From: Gigantopelta aegis
Taxonomy: Eukaryota > Mollusca > Gastropoda > Neomphalida > Peltospiridae
Direction of reading: 5' to 3'
NCBI RefSeq assembly: GCF_016097555.1
Contig: NC_054704.1
Span: forward strand, 24,925,736-24,989,735
DNA length: 64,000 bases
The notes beneath the pieces were generated by a model. That model had not been told where the DNA came from. It ran no database searches and worked only from the letters and a program-made list of their open reading frames with translations. The translations under genes and the position numbers were made by a program. This document shows positions 1 through 11,917 of the stretch, one piece after another. The stretch's first letter is position 1, and the number at the start of each line of letters is the position of its first letter.

Positions 1-854
1 ATTCCCTACAGCAAGAGACGTTAAACATTTTTACACCTTGTTTTTTTTGTTCCACGAGCAAAAACGATCAGTCACATTTTGATGAAATGGAGATTTTTGT
101 TTTCCCTATCCTAATCTATCGACAGCATGGTTCCATTGTGTATTTGTACAACGGGACATATTATTCAGCTAGCCTACATTATTGAAAAACTGGATTCAGT
201 GTAATGAAATAATGATCAATGTCCACAAGACTAACGTTTGTTTCCTTAAATACGAGAATACTATTTTTTTTAAATAAATAAAAACATTAAATCATGTGTA
301 TCAATAACATGCCACCGCAGTAAAAAAAAAGAAAAAAAAAGAAGAAGAAGACAACAAGAGCGGCACTAATGTGCAGTGAATGTGAACACATTCGAGCAGT
401 TTCAAACTTTAAAATCAGTTAATTCTCAAAACGGTAAAATGTGACTTTGATCATTGGATTTTGCTCGTGGACTTGTCATAGCTTTCCGTTACTGCTATGA
501 TGTATCGGGTTAATACATACAAAACATTTTGAGGATGGTCTTTTAGTACACTGAGTGGAGCAGTTTCTTAATGTACGTGTTTACAGTGATAATAATGATA
601 TTGTAATAGTGGTTGTTAATGGTGGAATTAACTATATAAATGTAGTGTGGTCCCTTGTCACAGAGTACATGTCTGACATCAATAATATTCAATAAAGAAC
701 TCATAACTGAAATATGTTTTGTTTTTCTTTGTTATGTTTTCTAATTGTGTAGTGACTATTATGCTATTTATGTGCATAACTACCTGCATATCAAGTTGTG
801 AGATAAAGGAAAATTAACATTTCTGGAAAGGATTCTGGAAACAAATTCTATATA
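1..854 (+). other. Non-coding, possible 3' end of an upstream plus-strand gene
   Basis: No open frame. AATAAA at about 691 sits in an AT-rich context that could be the polyadenylation end of a gene starting left of the window. This is a weak guess. Confidence 0.2.
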
Positions 855-912
855 CTCTCTCTGTCTGTCTGTCTGTTTCTGTCTTTGTCTCTCAATCTGT
901 CTGTCTGTCTGT
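855..912 (+). repeat. (CTGT)n microsatellite
   Basis: Imperfect CTGT units. Confidence 0.85.
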
Positions 913-929
913 ATGCGTCTCTGTGAGCA

Positions 930-1087
930 TTAGAGCACATTGATTTATTAATCATCGGCTATTGGATGTCAAACATTTGGTAATGGTGACATATAGTCTT
1001 AGAGAGGAAACCCGCTGCCGAAGGGGGTCGATCCCAGACCGACCGCGCATCAAGCGAGCGCTTTATCACTGAGCTACGTCCCGCCCC
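930..1087 (-). mobile_element. SINE family B, internally deleted
   Basis: Contains the tail (AGCACATTGATTTATTAATC) joined directly to the tRNA-like head (reverse of GGGCGGGACGTAGCTCAGTG). The middle is missing. Confidence 0.8.
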
Positions 1088-1299
1088 TCATTTTTATTAA
1101 ATGCACATTTCGGTAATTTTTATTAATGCATGAAACATTCCACCTGATTAAATCAGCGCCACTGGTCAGACCAGTACTGCAGTAGAGCTCAGCATGTGCA
1201 ATATTTTGCGTGTACCAAGAGTCCAACCTCAATGAAATGATGTTTAGAAGTCATCTATGATCCAAAAAAACCCAGAAAGGTTTTCTTTGTTTAAAAACA

Positions 1300-1584
1300 C
1301 CACCAGAACACATTGATTTATTAAACATCGGCTATTGGATGTCAAACATAGTAATTTTTAACATATAGTCTTAGAGAGGAAACCCGCTACATTTTTTCTG
1401 TTAATAGCAAGGGATATTTTATATGCACCATCCCACATACAGGGTAGCACATACCACGACCTTTGATATGCTAGTCGTGGTGCACTGGCTAGAACAGAAA
1501 TAGGCCAATGGGTCCACTGACGGTGATCGATCCCAAACCGCCCGCACATCAAATGAGCGCTTTACCACTGGGCTACGTCCCGCC
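1300..1584 (-). mobile_element. tRNA-derived SINE, family B
   Basis: Near full copy. In reverse the head reads GGCGGGACGTAGCCCAGTGG with a B box at GGGATCGATC; the tail is the TTAACGACACC-like end. Confidence 0.83.
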
Positions 1585-1822
1585 TTGCCATTGGAGCAAA
1601 TCAAAACTTTATTAGGTCGAAACCATCGCTGTGCTTTTCTTTAATCCAAACCAATATCATCGATGTTACATTTGGAGCCGACGTAGGGACTGGGTGTGTT
1701 CTCAACACAAGAATACAATTATAACCCAGTTACGAACTGTAACAGTTCAACTCCGGGACGTAGCTTCACTTGAGTGGGGAGTGGGAAGTATGTAGTAGTG
1801 TTAGTATAAAGTGCTCCTACTG

Positions 1823-1826
<4 letters not shown>

Positions 1827-1864
<38 letters not shown>

Positions 1865-1940
1865 CCAAAGCGCTGGACTATCGTTCTGAGAGTCCGTGGT
1901 TCGAATCCTCTCAGTGGAGGTTGATTTTTCTGTTACATAT
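1827..1940 (+). repeat. Poly-T run and tRNA-like SINE fragment
   Basis: 36 Ts, then AAGCGCTGGACTATCGTTCT and GTGGTTCGAATCCTCTCAGT. This resembles the anticodon arm and T arm (GGTTCGAATCC B box) of a tRNA. The 5' half and a CCA-side acceptor stem are missing, so it is a SINE or tRNA pseudogene. Confidence 0.55.
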
Positions 1941-2164
1941 ATGATATTATTATGGAAAGCCAAGTAAGTTGGAAACCTTGTGCTTAACCCTTTTGTTTTT
2001 AATTGCAATAAAATATGTTTCAACCAAAGTAAACCGTATGCAATGATGTTTTAGTTTGCTACCTTTGGATAATAACAAACCGTTGAACGACGCCCCTTCC
2101 TGTCACCGTAATAATTAGCAACAATTAGCTCTCTCCACTAGAAAATGTAGGGACCGGCACACCT

Positions 2165-2284
2165 TTATTAACACAAGTCAAGTATGTCACTGGCATAATT
2201 CTGCAAGTAAGGTTTTGATTCGTGGACATCAACTGGCTGCTGTTAGATCCACATGTAATAGTGGAGCTAATTTTAATTAGATTG
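2165..2284. mobile_element. Single inverted-repeat arm of the MuDR-like family
   Basis: Closely matches the right arms at 47826-47925 and 60350-60471, with GTTAGATCCACATGTAATAG and ending AATTAGATTGG. No matching left arm was seen, so it is a truncated copy. Confidence 0.65.
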
Positions 2285-3122
2285 GCGTATTTTTGACCTA
2301 TTCACGTCAATACTGTACAAATAAGCCACGAATACGCTTACGTATTTCGTCCCAATACACTACGAATACGCAGTTGCGTTTTTGCGTAAACATACAACGA
2401 AGCATTTGGTTTAACTTCATGACAGAAATACGCACACAATATGCTTTGCGTAATCAGGTTAAAACAAAGCATTGCGTATTCATAGCTCAGAAACATAGTG
2501 TATTATTGATTGTGTGTTGTGTGATTTCTGTGCTGTTTTCAAATTGCATAATACGCAATTGTTTTACATGTGTATTATATTTTAATATATAGTTTATTTT
2601 ATTAGTATACATGTATATTAGTGAAATAAACCAACACTCTTTGAAATCTGTTTCGTGAATTGGGATGGTTGGATACACTGGATGACAGTCTGGCTTAAGC
2701 GTTAGATCTGCGTCATTGGGGAGGTGTACTGTATGAAAACAGATCAAATATGATCCTTATGTGTTGAAATGATGCATACTTGGACCACCGACACAGTTTA
2801 AGAAATGAAAAAAGACTTTATGTCAAAATGACTAAATGTTAGACACCCAATGAGTAATAAATTAGTGTACACTAATGGTGTTGTTAAACAAAAGAAAAAA
2901 AGAAGAAATTGATAAAGTCCATTACTATTTTAGGGGTGACAGGTTATTTGTTGGAGAACCTTTTAATTTTCTTCAGCCAAATGATGACACGGGTCAGGAT
3001 CCACAACATGTTAATAACACAAGTGCTTACATTTGCTCCATACTATTATACAAAGATTGGTAAAAGCAAATGCATCACAATATCCTGTGATATTAATAAT
3101 ACCATGTGTCTTCATTTTAAAA

Positions 3123-3503
3123 TGACCGGCCTCGGTGGCGTCGTGGTTAGGCCATCGGTCTACAGGCTGGTAGGTACTGGGTTCTGATCCCAGTCGAGGC
3201 ATGGGATTTTTAATCCAGATACCGACTCCAAACCCTGAGTGAGTACTCCGCAAGGCTCAATGGGTAGGTGTAAACCGATTGCACCGACCATGATCCATAA
3301 CTGGTTCAACAAAGGCCATGGTTTGTGCTATCGTGCCTGTGGGAAACGCAAATAAAATATCCCTTGCTGCTAATCGGAACGAGTAGCTCATGTAGTGGCG
3401 ACAGCGGTTTTCCTCTCAAAATCTGTGTGGTCTGACGCCATATAACCGTAAATAAAATGTGTTGAGTGCGTCGTTAAATAAAACATTTCTTTCTTTTTTT
3501 TTC
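3123..3503 (+). mobile_element. tRNA-derived SINE, family A, near full length
   Basis: The head GACCGGCCTCGGTGGCGTCG has a tRNA-like A box and a B-box-like GGGTTCTGATCCC. The body contains GAGTAGCTCATGTAGTGGC and the tail GTCGTTAAATAAAACATTTC with a T-rich end. Flanks CATTTTAAAATG and CATTTTCAAAAATG look like an imperfect target duplication. Confidence 0.85.
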
Positions 3504-3884
3504 ATTTTCAAAAATGTATATAGCTATTTTGAATTATGTTTGTTTATATTCTACGAATAGCTCCTGTTATCTTGTCACTATAAATATATCCACTGTACAA
3601 TAATTCCTCATATGCTGTCATTTGACGGCCTGAGTGTACAGAAATAAAGTTTCAAGTTTCAAGATACGTATACTTTTTTGTGTCTAGATGGCGGCGACGC
3701 TATCAGACAATTGCAATTGCGATTTAACTAGGTAATATTTTTCAATGAAATCCATTCAAATTGGTGAACAACTTGCATTAAAAGGTCATTCGGGAGGTGG
3801 GTGGGTGGTTAAGTTTTGAAATACTGTAGCAGTTTGGAGTGGTGATAAATTAGAAATCGATATATCATATATGGGTAGGTCAGA

Positions 3885-4335
3885 ATAATTTTCGGCATTA
3901 TCTCTTTGTTCATTCATTTCAATATTCATTTCAACTTATTTTCGTGCTTATATCCGATTAACGTTCAAGCACGCTGTTCTGTGCACACACATCAGCTATC
4001 TAGGCTGTCTGTCCAGGACAATGGGTTGGTGGTTAGTGAGAAGGAAGTAAAGTAAAGTTTGTTTTATTTAACGACGCCACTAGAGCACATTGATTTTTTA
4101 TCTTATCATCGGCGATTGGACGTCAAACATATGGTCAATCTGACACTGTTTTTTAGAGGAAACCCGCTGTCACCACATAGGCTACTCTTTTACGACAGGC
4201 AGCAAGGGGTCTTTTATTTGCGCTTCCTAGTGAGAAGGAAGTCGGTGTAGTGGTGTTACACCAACCCATGGAGTTGAACACACTACCTACCAATCTTAAG
4301 TCCGATGGCTTAACCACTCCGCCGAGGTCGGCATC
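3885..4335 (-). mobile_element. SINE family C, split by a family A insertion
   Basis: The two halves (to 4048 and from 4228) match the copies at 15030 and 31955: GCTTATATCC, GTTCAAGCACGCTGTTCTG, then TTACACCAACCCATGGAG and GGCTTAACCACTCCGCCGAG. Confidence 0.8.
4049..4227 (-). mobile_element. 5'-truncated SINE family A inserted into SINE family C
   Basis: Only the tail-side 179 bp of family A is present, bounded by a 15-bp duplication TAGTGAGAAGGAAGT (4034-48 and 4228-42). It splits the family C copy around it. Confidence 0.9.
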
Positions 4336-4560
4336 TCACTGTCGATGATTGATCATATAAGACGAACATATTTTCTGTGGTAAAGCCTAGCAAATATATA
4401 TTCTTCTACAAAGGTCCGGGAATGTGTTTAATATTAGATTCTGTATGAATAAAACACCATTTAAAAGTGTTTTTTTCATCGTACCTTTCAGTTCTCTTTT
4501 TTCACCATAGAACCCATCTAAAAAAGGCTATGCATTGTAAACATTGTGCATACTATTTGA

Positions 4561-4668
4561 AACTTTGTTTTATTTAACGACACCACTAGAGAACATTGAT
4601 TTATTAATAATCGGCTATTGAATGTCAAACATTTTGTAATTCTGGCATATAGTTTTAGACAGGAAACA
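4561..4668 (-). mobile_element. SINE family B tail, fused to a 130-bp repeat
   Basis: The tail of family B (TTTAACGACACCACTAGAGA) runs to AGGAAACACG, then switches directly into the repeat at 4666-4796. Confidence 0.7.
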
Positions 4669-4796
4669 CGTTTAATATATAACCACTAATATTTTATGCA
4701 GAAAAATACATTTGATATGTAATTACAGTCGTTAAAAAGTCTCTGTTAGTCGATAACATCTTTAAAATGGCAGCAAACTCGGGAATGTCTCTTTAA
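4666..4796 (+). repeat. Dispersed 0.36 kb repeat, 3' part
   Basis: Only the last 130 bp (ACCACTAATATTTTATGCAG to GTCTCTTTAA), fused to a SINE tail on the left. Confidence 0.72.
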
Positions 4797-4875
4797 GTGT
4801 GTCAACATTCCAATGCCAAAAACAGACGATTTGTAAACAAAGGGTGGACAACTCTTATCGCCTTACATACAGACG

Positions 4876-6109
4876 TGTCACGGGGATTCTATAATTCCCG
4901 TAACCGAATAAAACACGATTATCAAAATGTCTCTCCTACTTGTATATCTATTAGATCTCTCTGTAACAGGCTGTTAAACCCTAGTATGGCTCGTCTCTAG
5001 GTATGATCAGAGATACGATCTTATATAAGTATATATTATTATAGCACGTTAGTTCTCTAGAAAACACAACAAAACACAATACACTTTGGAATCTGTATTA
5101 ATCTACGCTGACATATGTACAGCCGTAGTAGTTAATTAATAACAGCAATAATAACAACCCAGAACTGATCACTTAATTAGTTAATCTCTAGGTGTCTAGT
5201 TACACAATATGCGAATCACTTCACCGTTACACCACACCAACACGTGTGATAATTGAGAAACGCTTCCAGGAGAAGTTAATTAATAAAGGAATTACACCAC
5301 CATTCCTAACTGGTTAATTTTTAATTAACCCTTACTACTCGTTCAGTAACGTGTGAGAATTTAGAAACGCTTCCAGTGGAACTTAATTAATAAAGGAATT
5401 ACAGCTCTATTCCTAACGGGTTAATTTTTAATTAACCCTTAACTACTCATTCAGTAACCTTGTAACACAGAATTAATACTTATCACAATAAAGACAATAA
5501 CCTACAGTGTACCTAGGTCCTCTAGGATGACTGGCTAAGCTTTATATTACCAAATACTCATATAATGTTAGAACAAGAAGTCTACGATTTACTTCGTCAG
5601 ATGACCGAAGACACTGTCTAAAGAATATTGGTATAATACAGTATTAAAATATTTAAAGTCACATCAATCACATCAAGGTTATACACAGAGCAGAAAATAT
5701 ATTTACCAAAGTCCAAACGGACTAACGTTCCCTCGGAGCCTTCCTATTCGTTCTCCTCGATATCTCTAAAGCACTAGCTATTTATTATAAATCAGGATTT
5801 TGCCTGGGGGTACAAGGCGGTACCTCACGTATCATCTCATATTCTACATCTACTAGAGTCGGTATATTTCTCTCTGATCGTCAGTCTGGCTGTCGCCAAC
5901 CGCGAGCAATCTCCTGGCCATAAACAGCACCACCGGAGATATTACGTACCTGGCTGGGTGTGTATTAGGCGTACCGATCGAGGACTGTCGCGCAGAAGTA
6001 TTACGTAACAAGTTGCCCATCTGGGCTACGGGCAATAAACTGCACACGGCCCTCTAACACAATTAAAATCGCCACAGGCGAAACAAATTTAAGAGCATGT
6101 TCCGTGACA
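4876..6109 (-). mobile_element. Solo LTR 1 (1234 bp) with 5-bp target duplication
   Basis: Termini read TGTCACGG...CCGTGACA and the element is flanked by AGACG on both sides (4871-75, 6110-14). It matches the element at 11961-13150 in inverted orientation over its length. An internal tandem duplication of about 110 bp, with AATTAACC and GAAACGCTTCCAG motifs, lies around 5240-5457. TG...CA ends and a 5-bp duplication are the hallmark of an LTR left by recombination. No internal retroelement genes remain. Confidence 0.85.
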
Positions 6110-6307
6110 AGACGTCATGTTTGAAAGCTAAGGTACCATTCTGTATGTACCTTGGTTTGCGAAGATCTTCAAACCCATTTAATAAAGGTATCTTTGTCCC
6201 AAATAAAACCACTGTATTTAACTAATTGCCGCCAATCCACCACCTTGTCTTTTACGGTTATAAGCTCAACCACAGACCTAATGTCACACCCACATACCGT
6301 CCTCTAA

Positions 6308-6548
6308 CAAGCGTTTGTTTAACGACACCACTAGAGCACATTGATATATTAATTATCGGTTTTTGGATGTCAAACATTTGGTAATTTTGATATATAGTCT
6401 TAGTATCAAGGGATCTTTTATATGCACCATCCCACAGACAGAATAGCACATACCACGGCACTGGCTGGAACGAGAATTAGCCCTATGGGACTGAGATTGA
6501 TTCCAGTCTCAGAGCGAGCGCTCAACCCAGGGCTATGTCCCACCCATC
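6308..6548 (-). mobile_element. tRNA-derived SINE, family B
   Basis: Tail TTTAACGACACCACTAGAGC to head GGGTGGGACATAGCCCTGGG in reverse; somewhat shortened. Confidence 0.8.
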
Positions 6549-6947
6549 CCCTATCATGTAACAAACAAACAAGTAAAACAAAACAAACCAAACCAATAAT
6601 CACATCTGAAATTATATTCTTTGTGTACGAGAAACAAGACAAGGGGCACGTTGCTAATGGTATGTATGCGCCAAATATAAACTTGAAAAATAATTTTAAA
6701 AATTAGTAAAACAATTATTTTTATATTAAAATACATCATATAAACTAGTCGTGTTTGAAACGCTGAACAAATAAAATGGTCGAATTATGGTTTTAAAAAG
6801 AAAAGAAATAATAAAAACCGTTCAAAGAGAAGACAACCATGTAATATGAACAACCTCAACAGAAGAGTCTGATCACGTATCTACAAAGTAGGATTATTTA
6901 CAACAAACTGGCAGTCTGCAAAAACACTGGGCAATGATAAATACATA

Positions 6948-7590
6948 CAGTCAAACCTGTCCTTGCCTAGCGGCCACCTGTAATCAGCGGTCGCCTGCCT
7001 TAAGCGGCCAGCGGTCGCCTGCCTTAAGCGGCCAGCGGTCACCCAAATCAGATCCTAAATCGCTAAAATACCTGTATTAAACGGCCACATTAAATGTTTA
7101 CTATTATATAAAAGGGATATTTTAACAACAGCGATAAGGTGAAACAAATAACCGATCTTCACACCTTCAGGAATACTAGTACCCATTCAGTCCCGACATC
7201 TCTACTGTGTATCAATTAAGAAAGAATGACTCTGCAATGCATCTAACTGCCTCTGGGCAGGCTACTCTGGACATTTGTAGATTCACTTACTATGACAATA
7301 CACCGCATAAAGTAGGAATTAAATAATTAAATAGAAAAAGAAAACAAACTTGTTGAGAACGGTTAATTTAAGACATTCCATTTGCATTTTTTCTGAAGAC
7401 GACATGCCATAAGTTGATTTATAGTCAACTGTGAAGAACACATCCGTTGATTAGCAGTACAGACGGTAAAACAAGTAACAACAAATGTTTTAAAGACTAT
7501 ATATATGGCAACATGTAATCAGCGGTCACCTGTTTTAAGCGGCCACTTTTATCTACTCCCTTGTGTGACCGCTTAAGATAGGTTTGACTG
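6948..7590. mobile_element. pogo-type non-autonomous element with TA target duplication
   Basis: 643 bp. Ends CAGTCAAACCTGTCC and GATAGGTTTGACTG are inverted repeats flanked by TA (6946-47, 7591-92). The sub-terminal region has tandem AGCGGTCGCCTGCCTTAAGC-type units. Related in its ends to the nested element at 18002. No coding seen. Confidence 0.78.
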
Positions 7591-8316
7591 TATAACCAAT
7601 CCCAATGTTTTTAGTTTTTCTCAATCTAAAATGCCCTTTTTAATTAATATTAAAATCATTACAATGCCCAAATGAACCAATTACAAGTACTGAAAACACA
7701 CACGTATATGAGCTTTCATAGGCATTAATACAATACAACACTTATGATAATCAAATGCATGGAAGTTAATGAATCAGTCCAGTGAAGTTCTATGATAAAA
7801 TATAAAATTAAGTAAATGCTAAATCTTTGTGTTCTTAATTAATGTACCACTAACAGTCGTCAATTATTCTAATATTTATCCAGAGTCATAAAGTGTTGGC
7901 AAGAATATATATCATTCAAGCATTAGTATCTACTTTCAGTACTGTTACCTTGTTAACAATATATTTAAGTGTGTCCAAACTGTTTTAATTGTATGAGTGA
8001 TTTACAAACAACAGATAATTACAATACATTACTTGTTACTAAAATAACCTAGTCACTAACGGTTACACTAACAATAGTAATTAATAATATATATATATAT
8101 ATATATATATCACAGACACCTGCAAACAATGTACAAGTTAGTGCATAATAATACATCTTTTCAGTTGGGTACACTGGTGTTAGGAGTAACGTTTCAAACT
8201 GGGGCAGCACAAAGAATCATGTGATTATAACAGTCATACAGTGTAAGTGTAAATTAATAACACAGATGTAGTTGCTGTACAGTAAAGGCACCGGAAGATG
8301 ACTGCAAAAGGAAGAT

Positions 8317-8344
8317 GGGGGGGGGGGGGGGGGGGGGGGGGGGG
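8317..8344 (+). repeat. Poly-G run
   Basis: 28 consecutive Gs. Length is uncertain because homopolymers are error-prone. Confidence 0.9.
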
Positions 8345-8552
8345 TTGCGATTATATTAATTTGGTTTCTTACCATCCCACCAATGCCATACAATCAATGA
8401 AAAAACAGCACGATTGAAATCGATTACATTGTGTGACGTATAGTTAACCTGACAATAATTTGTCTGTGACGCAAGTTAGTTACAAGTGCAAAGGCTGTAA
8501 ATAACTTTTGATGTTAAAATTTACTTTAAAACTGGTTTTCGAGGATATGTAA

Positions 8553-8704
8553 GAAATAGAATAATACATTTGTGTCCGTTAGATACCATTTATCTTACAA
8601 CTCGTTTAAAAATGTATCAAACTCGCTTTCGCTCCTAAGATACATTTTAAAGCAACTCGTAAGATAAATAGTATCTAACGGACACTCATGTATCATTCTC
8701 TATT
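8553..8704. repeat. Palindromic repeat
   Basis: Arms with GTGTCCGTTAGATACCA and GTATCTAACGGACACTC, and an inner loop around AACTCGCTTTCGCTCC. Confidence 0.75.
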
Positions 8705-10068
8705 TAAACGATATATATTGTCATTCAAAAACAGCAATCTGGGGGTTGGTCAACAGGTAAAAGCATATATTAAGACCTCTCCCAATATATTAATTTGATT
8801 TTCAACCCTCCCTCGTTTCCAACCCCTATGTTCTAACAGGGATAAAAATGATGTATGTTCCTGGGAGGTTTTTATCAAAGAATGACAGGACGTTTTCAGG
8901 TTGCTTTAAAATCTGGAATTCCAGGAAAAATCTGAGGAAAGTATAAAATGATACAATTATCCACCAGTTCCATGTACATGTACATCATACAAAATTTGTG
9001 TGACTGATACTTTATTATAACAATGCAAATGACAATATGTTTTCACGGACAATGACATAGTCCAAAAGCTGCCTATAAACTACTTTTTAAAATTAATTTT
9101 CTTAACCCATAAGCACATTTCAAAGCAGTGTGATTGTGACATCGCAGATCCAACCGTTGAGATATATTAAATATAACATGATCTCATATTTATATTGTCC
9201 ATTTTCCCCCCTAACCATACAGATAATAGAGGATAATAAAGGACTTACACCTTCGAGTTAAAATCATGTTTTCACTGAAAGAGAAATGACTCACTTGGTG
9301 TGTGATTTATTTTAGTTACTATTCCAGCTATCATTTATTTTCTCTAAATTATTTTTTACTTTTAATTAATAAACAAGTACACATATAAAAACTAAGTAAA
9401 ACCACTTCACACACTTCTCAACATCACAACCACTTTTTGTTTTGTCCACTTTCAAAGACAATTTAAAAAAAACCCATTAGGTCTAGGCCTATTATTCAAT
9501 TTTAAATATTTAATTAAATTTTAAAAAAAAAACATTATAAAGAAAGTTTTACACCCCCCCCCCCCCCGGTCCAAAAACTAAATAATAATAATAAAAACAA
9601 ATAATAATTAAACACTGGAATTAAGAGGCATAATAATATAGAAATGATATAACACCATTTTGCATGTTTTTCAACTTGTGATCATGTTATATTTAGTACA
9701 AGCAATTATAACTAGTTGGTAAACAGCTACACAAGATGGTACCTTACACCATTGAGTGTATTTGCTAGAGGAAAGCTGAAAAATATTTCCGATGTTGCGA
9801 GTGACTGTGGGAGTAATAAACAACCATATATGTAATGTGAACACAGTATAACACAAGATCGTATCAATGCAGTAGGCCTTCCTGAGTAATTGTTCATGCA
9901 AGTATTTATCTAGGGTTTTTTTTTTTTTTATCAGAGTCCTATGTCTGATGGAAGTGGGAAAATTAGCATGATTTAATCATGATTTGGATGGTTTCTGAGG
10001 CCAATGAATGATGCAATGCACCATTATTATATTATATTGTATTGTATTATATTAACTGAATAGGCACA

Positions 10069-10253
10069 GGACTAGCTCTATGTGCGAACAAAATTTCACC
10101 AAATCTATCAAACTTCAAAAACTGCAGAAAGCCAGTTATTTTTCTAACTAAATATCAATTATTTCTTGAAATTATTTCGCCAAATTAAAATACAATTCAC
10201 CAATCGTTTTTTAAATTCGCAATAGACGAATTTCGCGAGTGCCAGAGCTAGCA
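10069..10253. mobile_element. Short TIR element, GGGCTAGC family
   Basis: GGACTAGCTCTATGTGCG and CGCGAGTGCCAGAGCTAGC are inverted ends. Confidence 0.62.
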
Positions 10254-11842
10254 TTGACATGTTGTCTGATATAATTACAAAAACATTTACACATCAAATT
10301 GGGAATTTTCAGTACCACTTGCTTTTGGGAATCAGACTATGTTCGGTACTGCAGAAAGCCTGGATAAGTCCCTGTCATGGCATATGTCTAATGCTGGTTA
10401 TGACATAATGTATAATCATAATCTTAAAATATATACTTGTATAAAGTACAGTACGTTCTGTTAAACATAAAGCACCGGCTATGACTCCTACAATAAATGC
10501 CCTGAGTTTATCTTCCCAGCACCACTGTCCTAATAATAAATATACACATAACAAGCAAACAATTCTATGACCTACATGTAGACATGCTTGAACACTGAAA
10601 CATATAAAACAAATAGTAGAGTTTGTAGAAAAGATCTAATTTCCATGTGAGGTCATCAACAGCAAAATAACACAACCAAACAAGAATTTAAAAAAAGAAA
10701 AGAAATCATGGCACATATTGTTACATTAAAATACTATTTCCACCAATGATTTGATAGGGGAATTGCAAAGGATATTTATTTATATCTGTTATTGCCAATC
10801 CACCTCTAAGTGTTACCAAAATGAAGACCTAGTCATGAAAAAAAAATGAGGGCAGTGATTAATTGCTCCCCTAACTCAGATTATGGGGAGCCATTTAACA
10901 TTTTACCATAATATATTGATATCATATAAATTCACACGCTAAAGGGAGCTAAAAATTATTCTCCTTAAACGAGTCTGAGGGGAGTGAGCGTGACAGCTCC
11001 CCTTAAATTGTGAGGTTTAATCATGGTATGACAATTGACCATCATCAAGCTGTGTGAAGAATACTGTATAACCGGAAATTTTCGTGGTCTTAATTTTTCG
11101 TGGTTTGGGGTATAAAAACATTTCACGGTTTCTTATTTTCGGCATTTGCCAAATCTAAATTTAAAGTAGTTCATAGAATGAGTTACCAGTTGTAAATGCT
11201 ATAGTTAAATATCGAAAAATGTCTGGACAAAACAGATAAAATTAGAAAGAAACGCAAACTATTATTTGGTTTTATTTTATTTTGTACATCTATTTTTATT
11301 ATTTATGGACTTCGAAGAAAGATAATGTTATGTTCACGTGTAAATGCCACGAGTTATCTCCCTTGTTGTGGAAGTAATGCCTGAAAAACAAAATAAAAAA
11401 TACTATATACACTAACTCTTTTCGACTAAATCGTATTCCTTGGTGTCAGCATATACCCAAGTTATCATTGCTGAAATCTACACAATATAACCAGCTGTAC
11501 TGAGTAAACATAAATATGTATTTCCAATTTTGTTTACATTAAAAAATTAATACATTTACTCTGATCTTTCATTTAAATTAAGTTAAATTTTTCCAAGAGA
11601 CTATAATTTAAAGTATTGTGCCATCATACAACCGGGCTTACAATTTCAGAGCTGGTAGAATTCTGATGTTTCCATTAATTTTTAAAGTATAGCAAAATTT
11701 CAAGGTTTTTGAAGGCATGTAAAATGAGTTTTGAAACTTCAGGAATTGCCAGTCCCATTGAAACCCAGTGTCATAGTAATCTATGTTCCCTGCATGTAAT
11801 TAGCTCAGCTTACTGTATATGTAAATCAAATACCTGTTACTG
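10254..11842 (-). other. Region downstream of RCHY1, probable 3' UTR and flank
   Basis: No open frame. The RCHY1 3' UTR must lie in its right part. Several TTTATT (reverse AATAAA) candidates occur, for example near 11275-11310; the right one cannot be chosen. Confidence 0.4.
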
Positions 11843-11917
11843 TCAACCTCTTGCAGTATTATAAGATCCACAGTGACCACATTTCAATCCTAGGACGTGA
11901 AATTTAGTACTACTTTC
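11843..11917 (-). CDS. RCHY1: RCHY1 terminal coding exon 8 (aa 235-258, stop)
   Basis: Encodes [19 protein letters not shown] and a TGA stop, the second zinc-ribbon pair (C247, C250). It follows a 9.1 kb intron and a TATTTGCAG acceptor. A solo LTR ends only 43 bp upstream of the acceptor. The 3' UTR lies at lower coordinates; its end is not resolved. Confidence 0.93.
   Translation of the reverse strand, partial: ESSTKFHVLGLKCGHCGSYNTARG

Larger units (their letters stand above)
7593..10068. other. AT-rich intergenic DNA
   Basis: No gene found. Holds a TA microsatellite at 8085-8110, a poly-G run, the palindrome at 8553-8704 and a C run near 9554. Confidence 0.6.

Noticed and set aside
1863-1935. 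tRNA gene
   Set aside because: Only the anticodon- and T-arm-like half is present, so it is annotated as a SINE or tRNA-derived fragment.
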